Shown here one piece after another: positions 17,500-25,971 of a stretch of DNA of 64,000 nucleotides (the stretch's first letter is position 1; each line of letters opens with the position of its first letter). This DNA is from Cellvibrio zantedeschiae. Its GTDB lineage: Bacteria; Pseudomonadota; Gammaproteobacteria; Pseudomonadales; Cellvibrionaceae. The DNA lies in the NCBI RefSeq assembly GCF_014652535.1, contig NZ_BMYZ01000004.1:76844-140843 (forward strand). Reading direction: 5' to 3'. A program made the position numbers and the translations under genes. Under the pieces are notes generated by a model. The model saw nothing but the letters and a program-made list of their open reading frames with translations. It was not told the DNA's origin and ran no database searches.

Positions 17500-18579
17500 T
17501 TATTTCGACAGTGGACAAAAAATGTAAGTCGTAAATACGCCTTGCTCTTCGCTGGAGGACAAGCGCGCTGTATTGCCATAGTGTACTTGCAAACGGTGGC
17601 GAATATTATCCAATGCCATACGGTTATGACGATCTTGTGATGGTGTTTGCGCTTGTGGCGGCGCCTTCTTAGCAAGTGGATAGGGGTTTGTAATCGCAAT
17701 CATTAATTGATTTTTCGCTTGTGAAATTTTGATGCAAACCGTACCGCCTTTGGGCATGGGTTCTATGCCGTGGAAGATCGCGTTTTCAACCAGAGGTTGA
17801 AGCATAAGGCTGGGGATTTTTATGTCGTCGCTTTGGATTTGTACTTGCCAATCAACGGTGAGGCGATTGCCTAATCGCAGTTGTTCAATTTCCAAATAGC
17901 GCCTGCACAAAATAATTTCCCGCTCCAGTGGAATGAGCGTTGGTTCTGCCAGGCTCGCGCGAAATAATTCAGCCAAGTCTTCGATAACACGTTCAGCTAA
18001 TTCGGGATCTGAACTGATCAGGCTCGCGATGCTGTTCATGCTGTTGAACAAAAAATGTGGGCGAATGCGTGACTGTAAAGCCTGTATACGAGCGTGTAAT
18101 TCTGCCTGTTGTTGATTGCGCAGTTGTTGCTGTAAATATAAATAACGCAATGTGATACCAGCCAAAATCGCGGACGTAATCAAATTGTTAAACAATTGCC
18201 AGCCATCCAGCCGAAAAGACTGCCCGCGTGAATACATGCCGGTAGCGAAACCCTGCAGAAGATATTGACCAACCACAGACATTATTAGCGTCGTGATTAT
18301 GACCACCCCGTAAGAGGCAAGCCCTGCTTGCACAGGCGTCCAGGTGCGCAACCAGGGGCGCATACGGCAAATGGCCAATGCACTAATCAAACTGATCCAT
18401 TGGATTTGGAAGGAGTAAAGCGCCAGCGAATCCCAGCTAAACAGGGGCAGGAAGGACGCATTCAGGGTCAGCAGGAGCGCAATCAGCTCGGCAACCAATA
18501 CCAGCAGCAATACCGATTGCGGATTGCAGAGGTTGGGCAGGAAATCGCCATTGGCGCCTTTATTCTTGGTTTTAGTCAC
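17500..18579 (-). CDS. algZ: Membrane sensor histidine kinase AlgZ/FimS (LytS group)
   Basis: Sensor kinase of 359 residues starting with GTG. The start FLPNLCNPQSVLLLVLVAELIAL is the AlgZ hallmark. Four hydrophobic segments lie between about 20 and 145. A coiled segment rich in Q (146-165) leads to the His_kinase domain with H175 in RIRPHFLFNSMNS, then an HATPase domain with the N-box LVENAIFHGIEP. The family lacks a classical G1-box pattern. It probably phosphorylates the AlgR-type regulator encoded next. The gene diverges from argH across an 88-bp gap, as in Pseudomonas. Confidence 0.88.
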   Translation of the reverse strand: MTKTKNKGANGDFLPNLCNPQSVLLLVLVAELIALLLTLNASFLPLFSWDSLALYSFQIQWISLISALAICRMRPWLRTWTPVQAGLASYGVVIITTLIMSVVGQYLLQGFATGMYSRGQSFRLDGWQLFNNLITSAILAGITLRYLYLQQQLRNQQQAELHARIQALQSRIRPHFLFNSMNSIASLISSDPELAERVIEDLAELFRASLAEPTLIPLEREIILCRRYLEIEQLRLGNRLTVDWQVQIQSDDIKIPSLMLQPLVENAIFHGIEPMPKGGTVCIKISQAKNQLMIAITNPYPLAKKAPPQAQTPSQDRHNRMALDNIRHRLQVHYGNTARLSSSEEQGVFTTYIFCPLSK

Positions 18580-18612
18580 AGCAACTTGGCTCCAGAGCCG
18601 ATGAATTAGGGA

Positions 18613-18618
18613 TATAAT
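18613..18618 (+). promoter_or_regulatory. Consensus -10 hexamer (TATAAT), probable argH promoter
   Basis: A perfect TATAAT lies 50 bp before the argH start in the algZ-argH gap. The best upstream TTG hexamer (TTGGCT, 18586-18591) is 21 bp away, longer than the ideal 17, so the -35 assignment is weak. Confidence 0.35.
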
Positions 18619-18667
18619 GCCCGACTTTTTACTATTCCTGTTTTACTATTCTCGCGGAACACATCAC

Positions 18668-20068
18668 ATGAGCCAAAACGATCAGCCCATCAAACCTTGG
18701 GGCGGCCGCTTTACCGAAGCGACTGATGCCTTTGTTGAGCGCTTTACTGCCTCAGTCGGCTTTGATTATCGCCTTTACCACCACGACATTAACGGCTCTA
18801 TCGCCCATGCCACCATGCTGGCGAAAGTTGGCGTGTTGACCGATGCCGAGCGCGACCAAATTATCACCGGCCTTGAGGAAATCCGCGCTGAGATTGTAGC
18901 CGGCAAATTCAATTGGTCTGTCAGCCTTGAAGATGTGCACATGAACATCGAAGCCGTGCTCACTCAGCGCATCGGCATTACCGGTAAGAAGCTTCATACC
19001 GGACGCTCGCGCAACGATCAAGTTGCCACCGACATCCGCCTCTATTTGCGCGACGAAATCGATGCAATTGCCAAAGAGCTTACTCGTTTGCAACAAGGCT
19101 TGTTGAGTGTAGCTGAGCGCGAAGCCGATACCATCATGCCCGGCTTTACTCATTTGCAAACTGCGCAGCCGGTCACTTTCGGTCATCATTTATTGGCCTG
19201 GTTTGAAATGTTGCAACGCGATTATTCGCGCTTGATCGACTGCCGCGCGCGCATGAATTATTTACCGCTCGGCGCTGCGGCCTTAGCGGGAACGACTTAT
19301 CCAATCGACCGCGCTTACACGGCGCAATTGTTAGGCTTTACTGCTCCGACTGAAAACTCATTGGACTCGGTAAGCGACCGCGATTTTGCGATTGAGTTCT
19401 CCAGCTTCGCATCCATCCTGATGATGCACTTATCGCGCTTTAGCGAAGAGTTGGTGTTGTGGACCTCATCGCAATTCAGCTTTATCGATTTACCGGATCG
19501 CTTCTGCACCGGCTCATCCATCATGCCGCAAAAGAAAAACCCGGACGTTCCCGAATTAGTGCGCGGAAAAACCGGCCGTGTATATGGTCACCTCACTGCA
19601 TTGCTGACCTTGATGAAGTCGCAACCACTGGCTTACAACAAAGACAATCAAGAAGACAAAGAACCAGTATTCGACGCAATCGACACCGTAAAAGATTGCT
19701 TGCGTGCATTCGCCGACATGGTGCCTGCCATTCTGCCGCGCAAAGAAAAAATGTACGAAGCAGCGAAACGCGGTTTCTCTACTGCAACGGATTTGGCTGA
19801 CTACTTAGTGCGTCGTGGTGTTCCGTTTAGGGATGCGCATGAAATTGTCGGAAAGTCAGTAGGCTATGGCGTGCAGACTGGAAAAGATTTATCGGAAATG
19901 AGTTTGGCCGAGCTGCAACAATTTTCTACCGTTATCGAGCAAGATGTTTTTGCAGTTTTGACGCTTGAAGGTTCTGTAGCAGCGCGTAATCACATTGGCG
20001 GTACTGCTCCTAACCAAGTGAAAGCTGCGGTTGAACGCGCAAAATTGAGTTTGGCTGCGCGTGCTTAA
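18668..20068 (+). CDS. argH: Argininosuccinate lyase
   Basis: Last enzyme of arginine synthesis, splitting argininosuccinate to arginine and fumarate. It has 466 residues, the family length. The superfamily signature [11 protein letters not shown] is intact, with the catalytic serine in its mobile loop. [13 protein letters not shown] and a [11 protein letters not shown] segment are also present. The ATG at 18668 ([15 protein letters not shown]) is the conserved N-terminus; an in-frame ATG at 18617 overlaps the -10 box and is unlikely. The gene is monocistronic with a terminator behind it. Confidence 0.97.
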   Translation: MSQNDQPIKPWGGRFTEATDAFVERFTASVGFDYRLYHHDINGSIAHATMLAKVGVLTDAERDQIITGLEEIRAEIVAGKFNWSVSLEDVHMNIEAVLTQRIGITGKKLHTGRSRNDQVATDIRLYLRDEIDAIAKELTRLQQGLLSVAEREADTIMPGFTHLQTAQPVTFGHHLLAWFEMLQRDYSRLIDCRARMNYLPLGAAALAGTTYPIDRAYTAQLLGFTAPTENSLDSVSDRDFAIEFSSFASILMMHLSRFSEELVLWTSSQFSFIDLPDRFCTGSSIMPQKKNPDVPELVRGKTGRVYGHLTALLTLMKSQPLAYNKDNQEDKEPVFDAIDTVKDCLRAFADMVPAILPRKEKMYEAAKRGFSTATDLADYLVRRGVPFRDAHEIVGKSVGYGVQTGKDLSEMSLAELQQFSTVIEQDVFAVLTLEGSVAARNHIGGTAPNQVKAAVERAKLSLAARA

Positions 20069-20082
20069 GTTAATATGTTAAG

Positions 20083-20117
20083 AAAAAACCGCGCTGTGAA
20101 AATGGTGCGGTTTTTTT
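20083..20117 (+). terminator. Rho-independent terminator after argH
   Basis: AAAAAACCGC pairs with GCGGTTTTTT across a 14-base loop and ends in seven T residues, 15 bp after the argH stop. Confidence 0.75.
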
Positions 20118-20157
20118 ATGCCTGATTTTTAGTATATTTATAGCGAGACAAAACTTC

Positions 20158-20757
20158 ATGTACGATCATTACGACGCTTTGATTTTTGATATGGATGGTA
20201 CTCTGGTAGATAGTGGACAACTTCATGAATTTGGTTGGAGCGAAACGCTTAACAAATACGGAATACCCATTGATCGTCCACTGATGCGCTCATTGGCTGG
20301 TGTGCCTACCAAAGCAACAATAGAAATACTGCTACAAAAATTTAACCTTACACCAACAGCAACTCTTGATGAGATGAATGATTTCAAAGAGGCTTGGGTT
20401 CATGACAATATGCACAATTTTGTTAAGCCTACAGCGCTTATTGAAGTTGCCAAAAAATATCACGGCATTAAACCTATGGCGATTGGCACAGGCGCGTACA
20501 CGCAAGAGGCAATAACCATTCTGGGCTTATGTGGACTTGATAAGTATATAGATGCAGTTGTCGGTGCTGATCAGGTTAAAAACCCAAAACCTGCGCCGGA
20601 TACATTTTTACGCTGCGCAGAATTATTAGGTGCAGCGCCAGAAAAATGTGTGGTGTTTGAAGATTCCAAATTAGGTTTGCAAGCCGCTGCAAGCGCAGGC
20701 ATGGCGGGAATTGATGTGCTTTTGGTGCACGCAATAGAAAACGATTATTTTTTGTAA
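20158..20757 (+). CDS. HAD-family phosphatase, YqaB/beta-phosphoglucomutase-like
   Basis: HAD hydrolase of 199 residues. Motif I is FDMDGTLVDS (about residues 10-19), motif II lies near AIGTGAYT, and motifs III-IV are KPAPDTF and VFEDSKLGLQAA. A helical cap lies between motifs I and II. The size and motifs fit the subgroup that includes fructose-1-phosphatase YqaB and beta-phosphoglucomutase. The substrate is probably a small phosphosugar but cannot be fixed. The Shine-Dalgarno is weak. The gene lies alone between two terminators. Confidence 0.85.
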   Translation: MYDHYDALIFDMDGTLVDSGQLHEFGWSETLNKYGIPIDRPLMRSLAGVPTKATIEILLQKFNLTPTATLDEMNDFKEAWVHDNMHNFVKPTALIEVAKKYHGIKPMAIGTGAYTQEAITILGLCGLDKYIDAVVGADQVKNPKPAPDTFLRCAELLGAAPEKCVVFEDSKLGLQAAASAGMAGIDVLLVHAIENDYFL

Positions 20758-20781
20758 GCGTGCAAGGTAAAAGTGTTGCCT

Positions 20782-20812
20782 GGATTCAGGCTTTTTTATA
20801 CGGCCTGAATCC
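20782..20812 (+). terminator. Hairpin terminator after the HAD gene
   Basis: Perfect 10-bp stem GGATTCAGGC / GCCTGAATCC with an 11-base T-rich loop. It is followed after four bases by five T residues. Confidence 0.6.
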
Positions 20813-20868
20813 TAATGTTTTTAGCGATATAAAATTTATAAATAACGTTAATAATGAAGGGGTGCAAA

Positions 20869-21174
20869 ATGATTTGTCCTAATTGCAATGCTGCGAATGA
20901 ATTAACATGGAGACGTTATTGGATGTCGCCTTTAGGGCGCCATGTTTGTACAACTTGCCAAGCAAAATTCAGCATGGCGCACACGGCTAAATATTATTTA
21001 TCAATTATTAGTATTTGGCTGGCTATAGGCATAATCACTTTTTATGTGGCCGATATTTTTAATGTGGATATTTTGCTTGCCTACCTGGTTTATTTTTTGA
21101 TCGGTGCGCTAGTGGTTTTTCCTTTAGATAGAAAATTTGATAACAGCTGGCGCGGCACCAAGCTGCGCAAATAA
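20869..21174 (+). CDS. Small zinc-ribbon membrane protein
   Basis: Protein of 101 residues with an N-terminal zinc ribbon (CPNC at 3-6 and CTTC near 29-32) and two membrane helices (about 46-66 and 69-90), ending in a basic tail. The ATG at 20869 is preceded by AAGGGGTG; an in-frame ATG at 20854 would precede that site and is less likely. Similar small proteins occur widely with no assigned role. No operon partner is visible. Confidence 0.65.
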   Translation: MICPNCNAANELTWRRYWMSPLGRHVCTTCQAKFSMAHTAKYYLSIISIWLAIGIITFYVADIFNVDILLAYLVYFLIGALVVFPLDRKFDNSWRGTKLRK

Positions 21175-21192
21175 GCGAAACTGTTTAAGCCG

Positions 21193-21272
21193 ACGAAGCT
21201 GTTCAATTACGCGATGCTATTCAATTACGCGATGCTATTCAATCAAACGACCTGATTCAATCAAGCGAAGCT
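21193..21272 (+). repeat. 18-bp tandem repeat, about 4.4 copies
   Basis: Units at 21193-21210, 21211-21228, 21229-21246 and 21247-21264, plus a partial unit to 21272. The approximate consensus is GCGATGCTATTCAATTAC. The middle two units share 15 of 18 bases and the outer ones have drifted. The array is noncoding, between the zinc-ribbon gene and galM. Confidence 0.85.
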
Positions 21273-21382
21273 AGCGCAAGTATGGCGAATCTACTCTTTA
21301 GGGGACGATTCAGCGCACATAATGTATGATGATGTTTTAAATAATATGAGCTGCTCCTGTCGGCAGAATTAGGGATTTCATC

Positions 21383-22465
21383 ATGTCACAACAAAATATC
21401 ACCACTTTAAGTGTTTCTCGCAATGCTTTTGGTCAGTCACCCACTGGTGTGTCTGCTGATTTATTTACGCTTACCAATGCAAATGGCCTTGTCGTTAAGA
21501 TTACCAATTTCGGCGGCATCATTACTGAAATTCATGCGCCGGATAAACACGGCCAATTTGCAGATATCAATCTTGGTTTTGATCACATAGAGCCTTACTA
21601 CAAAGAGGCTCCTTATTTTGGTGCGCTCATTGGTCGTTTTGGAAACCGTATCGCGCGTGGCAAATTTACGCTGGATGGAAAAACCTACGAGCTAGCAACC
21701 AATAATGGCAACAACCATTTGCACGGCGGCTTGGTTGGCTTTGATAAAGTTGTGTGGGATGCATCTACCTTTGAAACGGCAAACTCTGTTGGTATTACGC
21801 TTAAATATTTAAGTGTGGATGGTGACCAGGGTTACCCGGGCAATCTTAATGTTACCGTAGTTTATGAATTAACCAATACTAACGAAATTCTGGTGAAGTA
21901 CCACGCCGTCACCGATAAAGCCACGCCTGTTAATTTAACGCAGCATGCTTATTTTAATTTGGCAGGTAAGGGCGGTGATATTTTGAATCATGAAATCATG
22001 ATTAATGCTGACCGCTTTACTGCCATTGATGATGAAGCAATTCCCACAGGTGACTTGCCATCGGTTGAAGGCACACCCTTCGATTTTCGTTCACCGCGTT
22101 TAATTGGCGAGCGGATTAATGATGATCACGAACAATTGAAAAATGGTAATGGCTACGATCACAACTTTGTATTGAACAAAGCCCACGCAAAAGAATTGAG
22201 TTTGGCTGCGCGTGTGTTAGAAAAAAATTCTGGCCGCGTGTTGGAAGTGTTTACCCAAGAGCCGGGCGTGCAATTTTATACCGGCAATTGGATGGATGGT
22301 TCACTAACAGGCAAAAACTGGAATTACACTCGCCGCTGCGGTTTCTGCTTGGAACCACAACACTTTCCAGATTCGCCAAACCAGCCACAATTCCCCAATA
22401 CAATTTTACGCCCCGGTGAAGAATATACCTCTGTAATGAGTTACAAATTTTCGGTCGCGCAATAA
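21383..22465 (+). CDS. galM: Aldose 1-epimerase (mutarotase)
   Basis: Converts alpha- and beta-anomers of galactose, glucose and related aldoses. It has 360 residues. The family residues are visible: NHLHGGLVGFDK with the first catalytic His, TQHAYFNLAG with the second, and the catalytic Glu in FTQEPGVQFYTGN. No signal peptide is seen, so it should be cytoplasmic. It stands alone here, without a gal operon, as is common in polysaccharide degraders that carry several mutarotases. Confidence 0.93.
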   Translation: MSQQNITTLSVSRNAFGQSPTGVSADLFTLTNANGLVVKITNFGGIITEIHAPDKHGQFADINLGFDHIEPYYKEAPYFGALIGRFGNRIARGKFTLDGKTYELATNNGNNHLHGGLVGFDKVVWDASTFETANSVGITLKYLSVDGDQGYPGNLNVTVVYELTNTNEILVKYHAVTDKATPVNLTQHAYFNLAGKGGDILNHEIMINADRFTAIDDEAIPTGDLPSVEGTPFDFRSPRLIGERINDDHEQLKNGNGYDHNFVLNKAHAKELSLAARVLEKNSGRVLEVFTQEPGVQFYTGNWMDGSLTGKNWNYTRRCGFCLEPQHFPDSPNQPQFPNTILRPGEEYTSVMSYKFSVAQ

Positions 22466-22482
22466 TTTTTACGTTGGTCCAT

Positions 22483-22520
22483 AAAAAAGCCGCTCATGCA
22501 AAATGCTGAGCGGCTTTTTT
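22483..22520. terminator. Bidirectional terminator between convergent genes
   Basis: AAAAAAGCCGCTCA pairs perfectly with TGAGCGGCTTTTTT around a 10-base loop. The A and T runs on both sides let it serve galM on the plus strand and the hypothetical gene on the minus strand. Confidence 0.85.
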
Positions 22521-22524
22521 ATAT

Positions 22525-23007
22525 CTATGAGTCAGGTCTAATGGATTCAAGCACAGCGGTGTATTGGCTGCGGTGGTCTGTGTAGTGTTCGCGCTCTGTA
22601 ACAAAGTTTATCGATAAAAAAACATCACCTGTTTGCATGCCTACTGCAACAAAGTAGGTGGGTTCGCTTTCATTCGGGAATGTGCCTTCAAATTCCTGAA
22701 TCTTGCCCACGGCATGCTCAGCCTCAAATACTTGTATCTCCGAAACAGGTTTGTAAACATCCTCAACATTCGCGAAGCGATACTCACAAAATTCCTCAAG
22801 AGTTCCGCCATCTTTTGCGTAAGCGCCAATAGTAATAGTGGCTAGTTCGTCGTTGGGGTCGTACAGCTGGAACAAATCGTACTTATCATTGCGGATAAGA
22901 ATTGCTGGAGCATCCAGCGAGAAAACATTTTTAAATTTTTGATGGATGGTGGCCGGCGAATTTTCCGTCTTTCCACCTTTAATAACTTCAAACAGCTTCT
23001 TAATCAT
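22525..23007 (-). CDS. Hypothetical cytoplasmic protein
   Basis: Protein of 160 residues that I do not recognise. No signal peptide or membrane helix is visible. GGAG lies just upstream of the ATG, so it is probably expressed. The sequence alternates short beta strands (YFVAVGMQTGDVFLSINFV near 118-136) with charged helices, suggesting a compact alpha/beta fold. It shares a bidirectional terminator with galM. The 299 bp upstream of it (23008-23306) hold nothing I can identify. Confidence 0.6.
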   Translation of the reverse strand: MIKKLFEVIKGGKTENSPATIHQKFKNVFSLDAPAILIRNDKYDLFQLYDPNDELATITIGAYAKDGGTLEEFCEYRFANVEDVYKPVSEIQVFEAEHAVGKIQEFEGTFPNESEPTYFVAVGMQTGDVFLSINFVTEREHYTDHRSQYTAVLESIRPDS

Positions 23008-23306
23008 CCTGGACTCCTAACATTGGTTAATGCGCAGTATCGCTCTGGCAATACTTATAACGTGTGGGAGATAAAGAAGCAATTTTTGGCGGGTAATGAA
23101 TTTTGAGGGTTGTAAATGCGTATGTGGATTTAGGTGTTAAGTTTCCAATTTTTTAGATCGGGCATTTGTGTTATAAATTTTCCGGGTAAAATGTGTTCTC
23201 TCACCCTTCGAGTGGTGGAGAAGCCTGTTAGTTCTGCAACTCCGTTCCATTCGATGAAAAAGCTTTATCCTCGTAATATTATTTGATAGTAGTTCATGCT
23301 GTTTAA

Positions 23307-23699
23307 TCACTCGACACCAATTATTCGGTGATTTTTTAGTAAATTTTTGAAAACAAGCAGGACTACCATTCCAGTTACAAGAACCGCAGCTAGATCTTGC
23401 CAGTCAAAAACTCCTGTGCGAAGTATTGGCTGAAGCACTTCATACAACGCGCACCCAATAATTACACCGCTAGATGAGTTAACAATATTCTTAGGGAACG
23501 ATTTAGAAACGCCACAAAGAAGAAATATTGCTGTGATTGTTCCTGTGATGCTTGGAAGGTAATTCGCCAAACCAAAATCAAAGTAATTATTACTATATAT
23601 CCAAGGTCGGTAAAGGCTATCACCTATTGCAGTAAGTACCAATGCCCCAACTCCAATTGAGACAAAAATAGTTCGCTGATAAATATTAATTTTCTGCAC
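23307..23699 (-). CDS. Small four-helix membrane protein, VanZ-like pattern
   Basis: Membrane protein of about 130 residues with four hydrophobic segments. The second half shows the spaced pattern YEVLQPILRTGVFDWQDLAAVLVTG, resembling the E..Q....R..D..D..A...G signature of VanZ-like proteins. The start is uncertain. GTG at 23699 begins where the sequence becomes protein-like. The frame stays open to another GTG at 23792, but that extension looks noncoding and has no Shine-Dalgarno. Function unknown. Confidence 0.45.
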   Translation of the reverse strand: MQKINIYQRTIFVSIGVGALVLTAIGDSLYRPWIYSNNYFDFGLANYLPSITGTITAIFLLCGVSKSFPKNIVNSSSGVIIGCALYEVLQPILRTGVFDWQDLAAVLVTGMVVLLVFKNLLKNHRIIGVE

Positions 23700-23821
23700 T
23701 CCATTTGAATATAACGTCGAGGTAAGGAGAAGACTTTGGATTGTTCGTTCGCAATAATGAGCGCAACTTGCAAGCTGCCCAGCACACCACACAAACTGGT
23801 GTTACAACGACTTGTATGGCA

Positions 23822-24367
23822 TTACTTTTTTAAGCGCTCTAACTCTTCTTCGGCTGTTATGTCTTTATGCCATTCAACAAATTTATTTTGACGAAGCACA
23901 TTACTACCGTTTAAGTAGACCAAGTATTTAAATGTATTTTCCATGGGGTTCACGTTAACATAATCAAATGTAGGCTCTCCGCAACCACCGCCCCCATCAA
24001 AATTTTTAGGCTCCAATACATTAATATTGATAGTTTGACCTACTTGATGAATGCCTTTCACAACTTGTAACACTTCGACAGTGTGGATAGATTTTATTTT
24101 TCCCGCATTGGGATTTTTTCCGCCTAATACTATTTCTGGTGCTTCATCATGTTCAACTTCTTGTTTGCTTTTCTTATTAGACGGCTCTGACCGGCTTACG
24201 GCTCTTACGATTAATATTGCATCTGAATTCTTAATAGACCTGGAAATGGCCAAATCTTCATACTTTTTAACCTTTTCTCCCCAATGAATATTGTCCTTCA
24301 AAAGCATTGAACACGAAAAAGTAGAAGACGAATATAACAATATTAGTATTGATGATAGATATTTCAT
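23822..24367 (-). CDS. Exported hypothetical protein
   Basis: Protein of 181 residues with a hydrophobic signal sequence (about 1-18) followed by SCS; the context fits a lipobox only poorly. The mature part contains AILIVRAVSRSE and HTVEVLQVVKGIHQVGQTININV, a beta pattern like small OB/TIMP-type domains that bind other proteins. That comparison is only suggestive. The left REP hairpin of the RAYT element begins 19 bp upstream of its start codon, so the element lies in its promoter region. Confidence 0.55.
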   Translation of the reverse strand: MKYLSSILILLYSSSTFSCSMLLKDNIHWGEKVKKYEDLAISRSIKNSDAILIVRAVSRSEPSNKKSKQEVEHDEAPEIVLGGKNPNAGKIKSIHTVEVLQVVKGIHQVGQTININVLEPKNFDGGGGCGEPTFDYVNVNPMENTFKYLVYLNGSNVLRQNKFVEWHKDITAEEELERLKK

Positions 24368-24385
24368 ACAAACTTCTTTTGGCTT

Positions 24386-24420
24386 GTAGGTACGATTAGC
24401 GTAGCATAATCGTACGAATG
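24386..24420 (+). repeat. REP hairpin, left end of RAYT element
   Basis: GTAGG leader followed by the stem GTACGATTA / TAATCGTAC with an 8-base loop (GCGTAGCA) and a GAATG tail. The GTAG tetranucleotide at the foot of the hairpin is the mark of RAYT-recognised REPs. Confidence 0.85.
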
Positions 24421-24951
24421 TTAATCTCCAAATTCAATGTCGATAGCATTATCGCCGCACCAACTTTCCGAATAAAGGCCGGCTTTTACATATTTATGAA
24501 AAGTAGAGTGAGGCCAGTCGCTAACGCGAGTGACCAGTCCATGCTTTAATGGATTGCGATGGATATAATCAAAATGCCGTTGGAAATCCAGCTCATTGCG
24601 AATCCAATGCTCCCAATAATGTCTTTGCCAAATGCCACGCTCACCATTTTTTATTCGAGCGGGTGAGCGATATTCTTTTGGAGCTAGAGATTTGGAGAAA
24701 TAACTTTTAATTAGGCGCCAGCGAGTAGCGTAATCAGTATCGCCCTCGGGTAACTTCCAGAGGCAATGCATATGATCCGGTAAAATCACCCAAGCGATAA
24801 TTTCAAAAGGGTGGGTACGATAAACCTTTTTTATGCATGCTTTTAAGAGAGAAATTTCTTCAATTAAAAGATTATTGTTGTGTCGTTCCAATAAATTAAC
24901 GGTGAAAAACCAGGTTGCCCCTGTAATTTGTGCTCGACGATAATTTGGCAT
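24421..24951 (-). CDS. REP-associated tyrosine transposase (RAYT, Y1_Tnp)
   Basis: Single-strand DNA transposase of the HUH/Y1 group, 176 residues. The HUH motif is visible in LPDHMHCLW and the catalytic tyrosine in HFDYIHRNPLKHG. The N-terminus MPNYRRAQITGATWFFTVNL is typical of RAYTs, and WQRHYWEHWIRNELD is another family segment. AAAGGA directly precedes the ATG. The gene is intact. RAYTs nick and move the REP hairpins that flank them, so the four REP copies in this window are its likely substrates. It is usually a single-copy, domesticated enzyme rather than an active insertion sequence. Confidence 0.93.
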   Translation of the reverse strand: MPNYRRAQITGATWFFTVNLLERHNNNLLIEEISLLKACIKKVYRTHPFEIIAWVILPDHMHCLWKLPEGDTDYATRWRLIKSYFSKSLAPKEYRSPARIKNGERGIWQRHYWEHWIRNELDFQRHFDYIHRNPLKHGLVTRVSDWPHSTFHKYVKAGLYSESWCGDNAIDIEFGD

Positions 24952-24983
24952 TCCTTTGCTCTCTGCTAATTTAGTTGGTTTTT

Positions 24984-25018
24984 CATGCGTACGATGACGC
25001 TGCGCTAATCGTACCTAC
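24984..25018 (-). repeat. REP hairpin, right end of RAYT element
   Basis: Inverted copy of the left REP: read on the minus strand it starts GTAGGTACGATTAGCG. Its GTAG supplies the TAG stop of the nuclease gene. The stem carries a few changes relative to the other copies. Confidence 0.85.
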
Positions 25019-25971
25019 GAACTTAAAATAGTAAGATCAACGTCATCTGCGAACATGATTGGAATCGGAATCTCTGCATTTCGTAAAGTAAAATACTCCC
25101 CATTATTTCTATGAGCATTCATCTCAAATGCAGAAAACTTCCAATAAGGAGGGGTGTTAAATTTGGAAAGATCTAAATATAACACAATGTTGTTATTGCT
25201 ATTTATTATTTTCGTATCTCCAAAATTAAATTTTTGAATAATCACGCACGAGGTGTTTAAGTCGGTATCTGGTTCGATGTACGCTAAGTGAGATGGCATA
25301 GTTAAAGCTAACGTTTCTAAATATACATCCCCCTCAACGTGAACTGCGTTTATTGATACTCCGCCGATATCAATTCCACTGAGTTCACGTTCAAATTTAA
25401 AGCTAACGCACTTAAAATTTTCTTCTTTAAATTTATCCAAGTCAAAATTATCAGGAGAAAAATCATGAATATAGGTGCCAGCTAATAACTTTTGCTTAAA
25501 TTCGTTGTGATCCATAATGTGTATTGATTTTTCATCAGTAAATAATTTTAGTTTGTAGGATTCATAACGAAAAAAAGACAACACAATATCCATGCCGCGT
25601 GTCCAATTTAAAATAAATTCCTCAGGAACATTTTTGATTTCGCTCAATATGACACCGTGTGCTCGGGCCTTAATAATTGCTAATTTCGTAAATCCAGAAG
25701 AAGAAACCGCTGTAATTGAGCTTGCATTCAGGCTCGTTCTTCGCCCTATTAATTCTTCAATCCAATTAACGTCTTGCTTCTTTTTTCGATGCCTGCATTC
25801 AATAATATTAAACAGTCCATCCTTTCTAACGGCTATATCTATTTGTCTATCTTGAGAGGGATTATTTGGGTCAGGGATTTTCTCATTCCAAATTACTGTG
25901 GCATTTGTTCCTTCTAGTAAATGGTGTACTCGTGCAATAAAAATTTCAAAGTCAGTTGCATCTTGTCGCAT
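25015..25971 (-). CDS. PD-(D/E)xK (Mrr-like) restriction endonuclease-like protein
   Basis: Protein of 318 residues with an N-terminal restriction-endonuclease-like domain (about 5-115). Candidate catalytic residues are D45 (RQIDIAV) and E58 in an ECR motif where ExK is usual; a GRRTSLNAS segment follows. The C-terminal 200 residues are beta-rich and unrecognised. The ATG at 25971 is preferred over that at 25977: GGGAGG is 7 bases upstream of it, and it overlaps the stop of the upstream small gene as TGATG. The stop codon TAG is part of the GTAGG of the right REP, so the original C-terminus may have been altered by the element. DNA cleavage or defence function is inferred. Confidence 0.65.
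   Translation of the reverse strand: MRQDATDFEIFIARVHHLLEGTNATVIWNEKIPDPNNPSQDRQIDIAVRKDGLFNIIECRHRKKKQDVNWIEELIGRRTSLNASSITAVSSSGFTKLAIIKARAHGVILSEIKNVPEEFILNWTRGMDIVLSFFRYESYKLKLFTDEKSIHIMDHNEFKQKLLAGTYIHDFSPDNFDLDKFKEENFKCVSFKFERELSGIDIGGVSINAVHVEGDVYLETLALTMPSHLAYIEPDTDLNTSCVIIQKFNFGDTKIINSNNNIVLYLDLSKFNTPPYWKFSAFEMNAHRNNGEYFTLRNAEIPIPIMFADDVDLTILSS

Larger units (their letters stand above)
24386..25018 (-). mobile_element. RAYT element: transposase gene between inverted REP hairpins
   Basis: A 633-bp unit bounded by two inverted 35-bp REP sequences (24386-24420 and 24984-25018). Each begins at its outer end with GTAGG and contains a GTACGATTA-type stem. The single gene inside is a REP-associated tyrosine transposase. 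The stop codon of the transposase abuts the left REP. The right REP runs into the 3' end of the nuclease gene. The layout matches RAYT/REP pairs known from Pseudomonas and enteric genomes. Confidence 0.85.

Noticed and set aside
21193-21272. Possible CRISPR array
   Set aside because: The 18-bp units are directly adjacent, have no unique spacers, and no cas genes are near.
23700-23821. Possible integron attC site near the small membrane protein gene
   Set aside because: GTTACAACGACTTG-like pieces were examined, but no paired R/L boxes with the expected hairpin were found.
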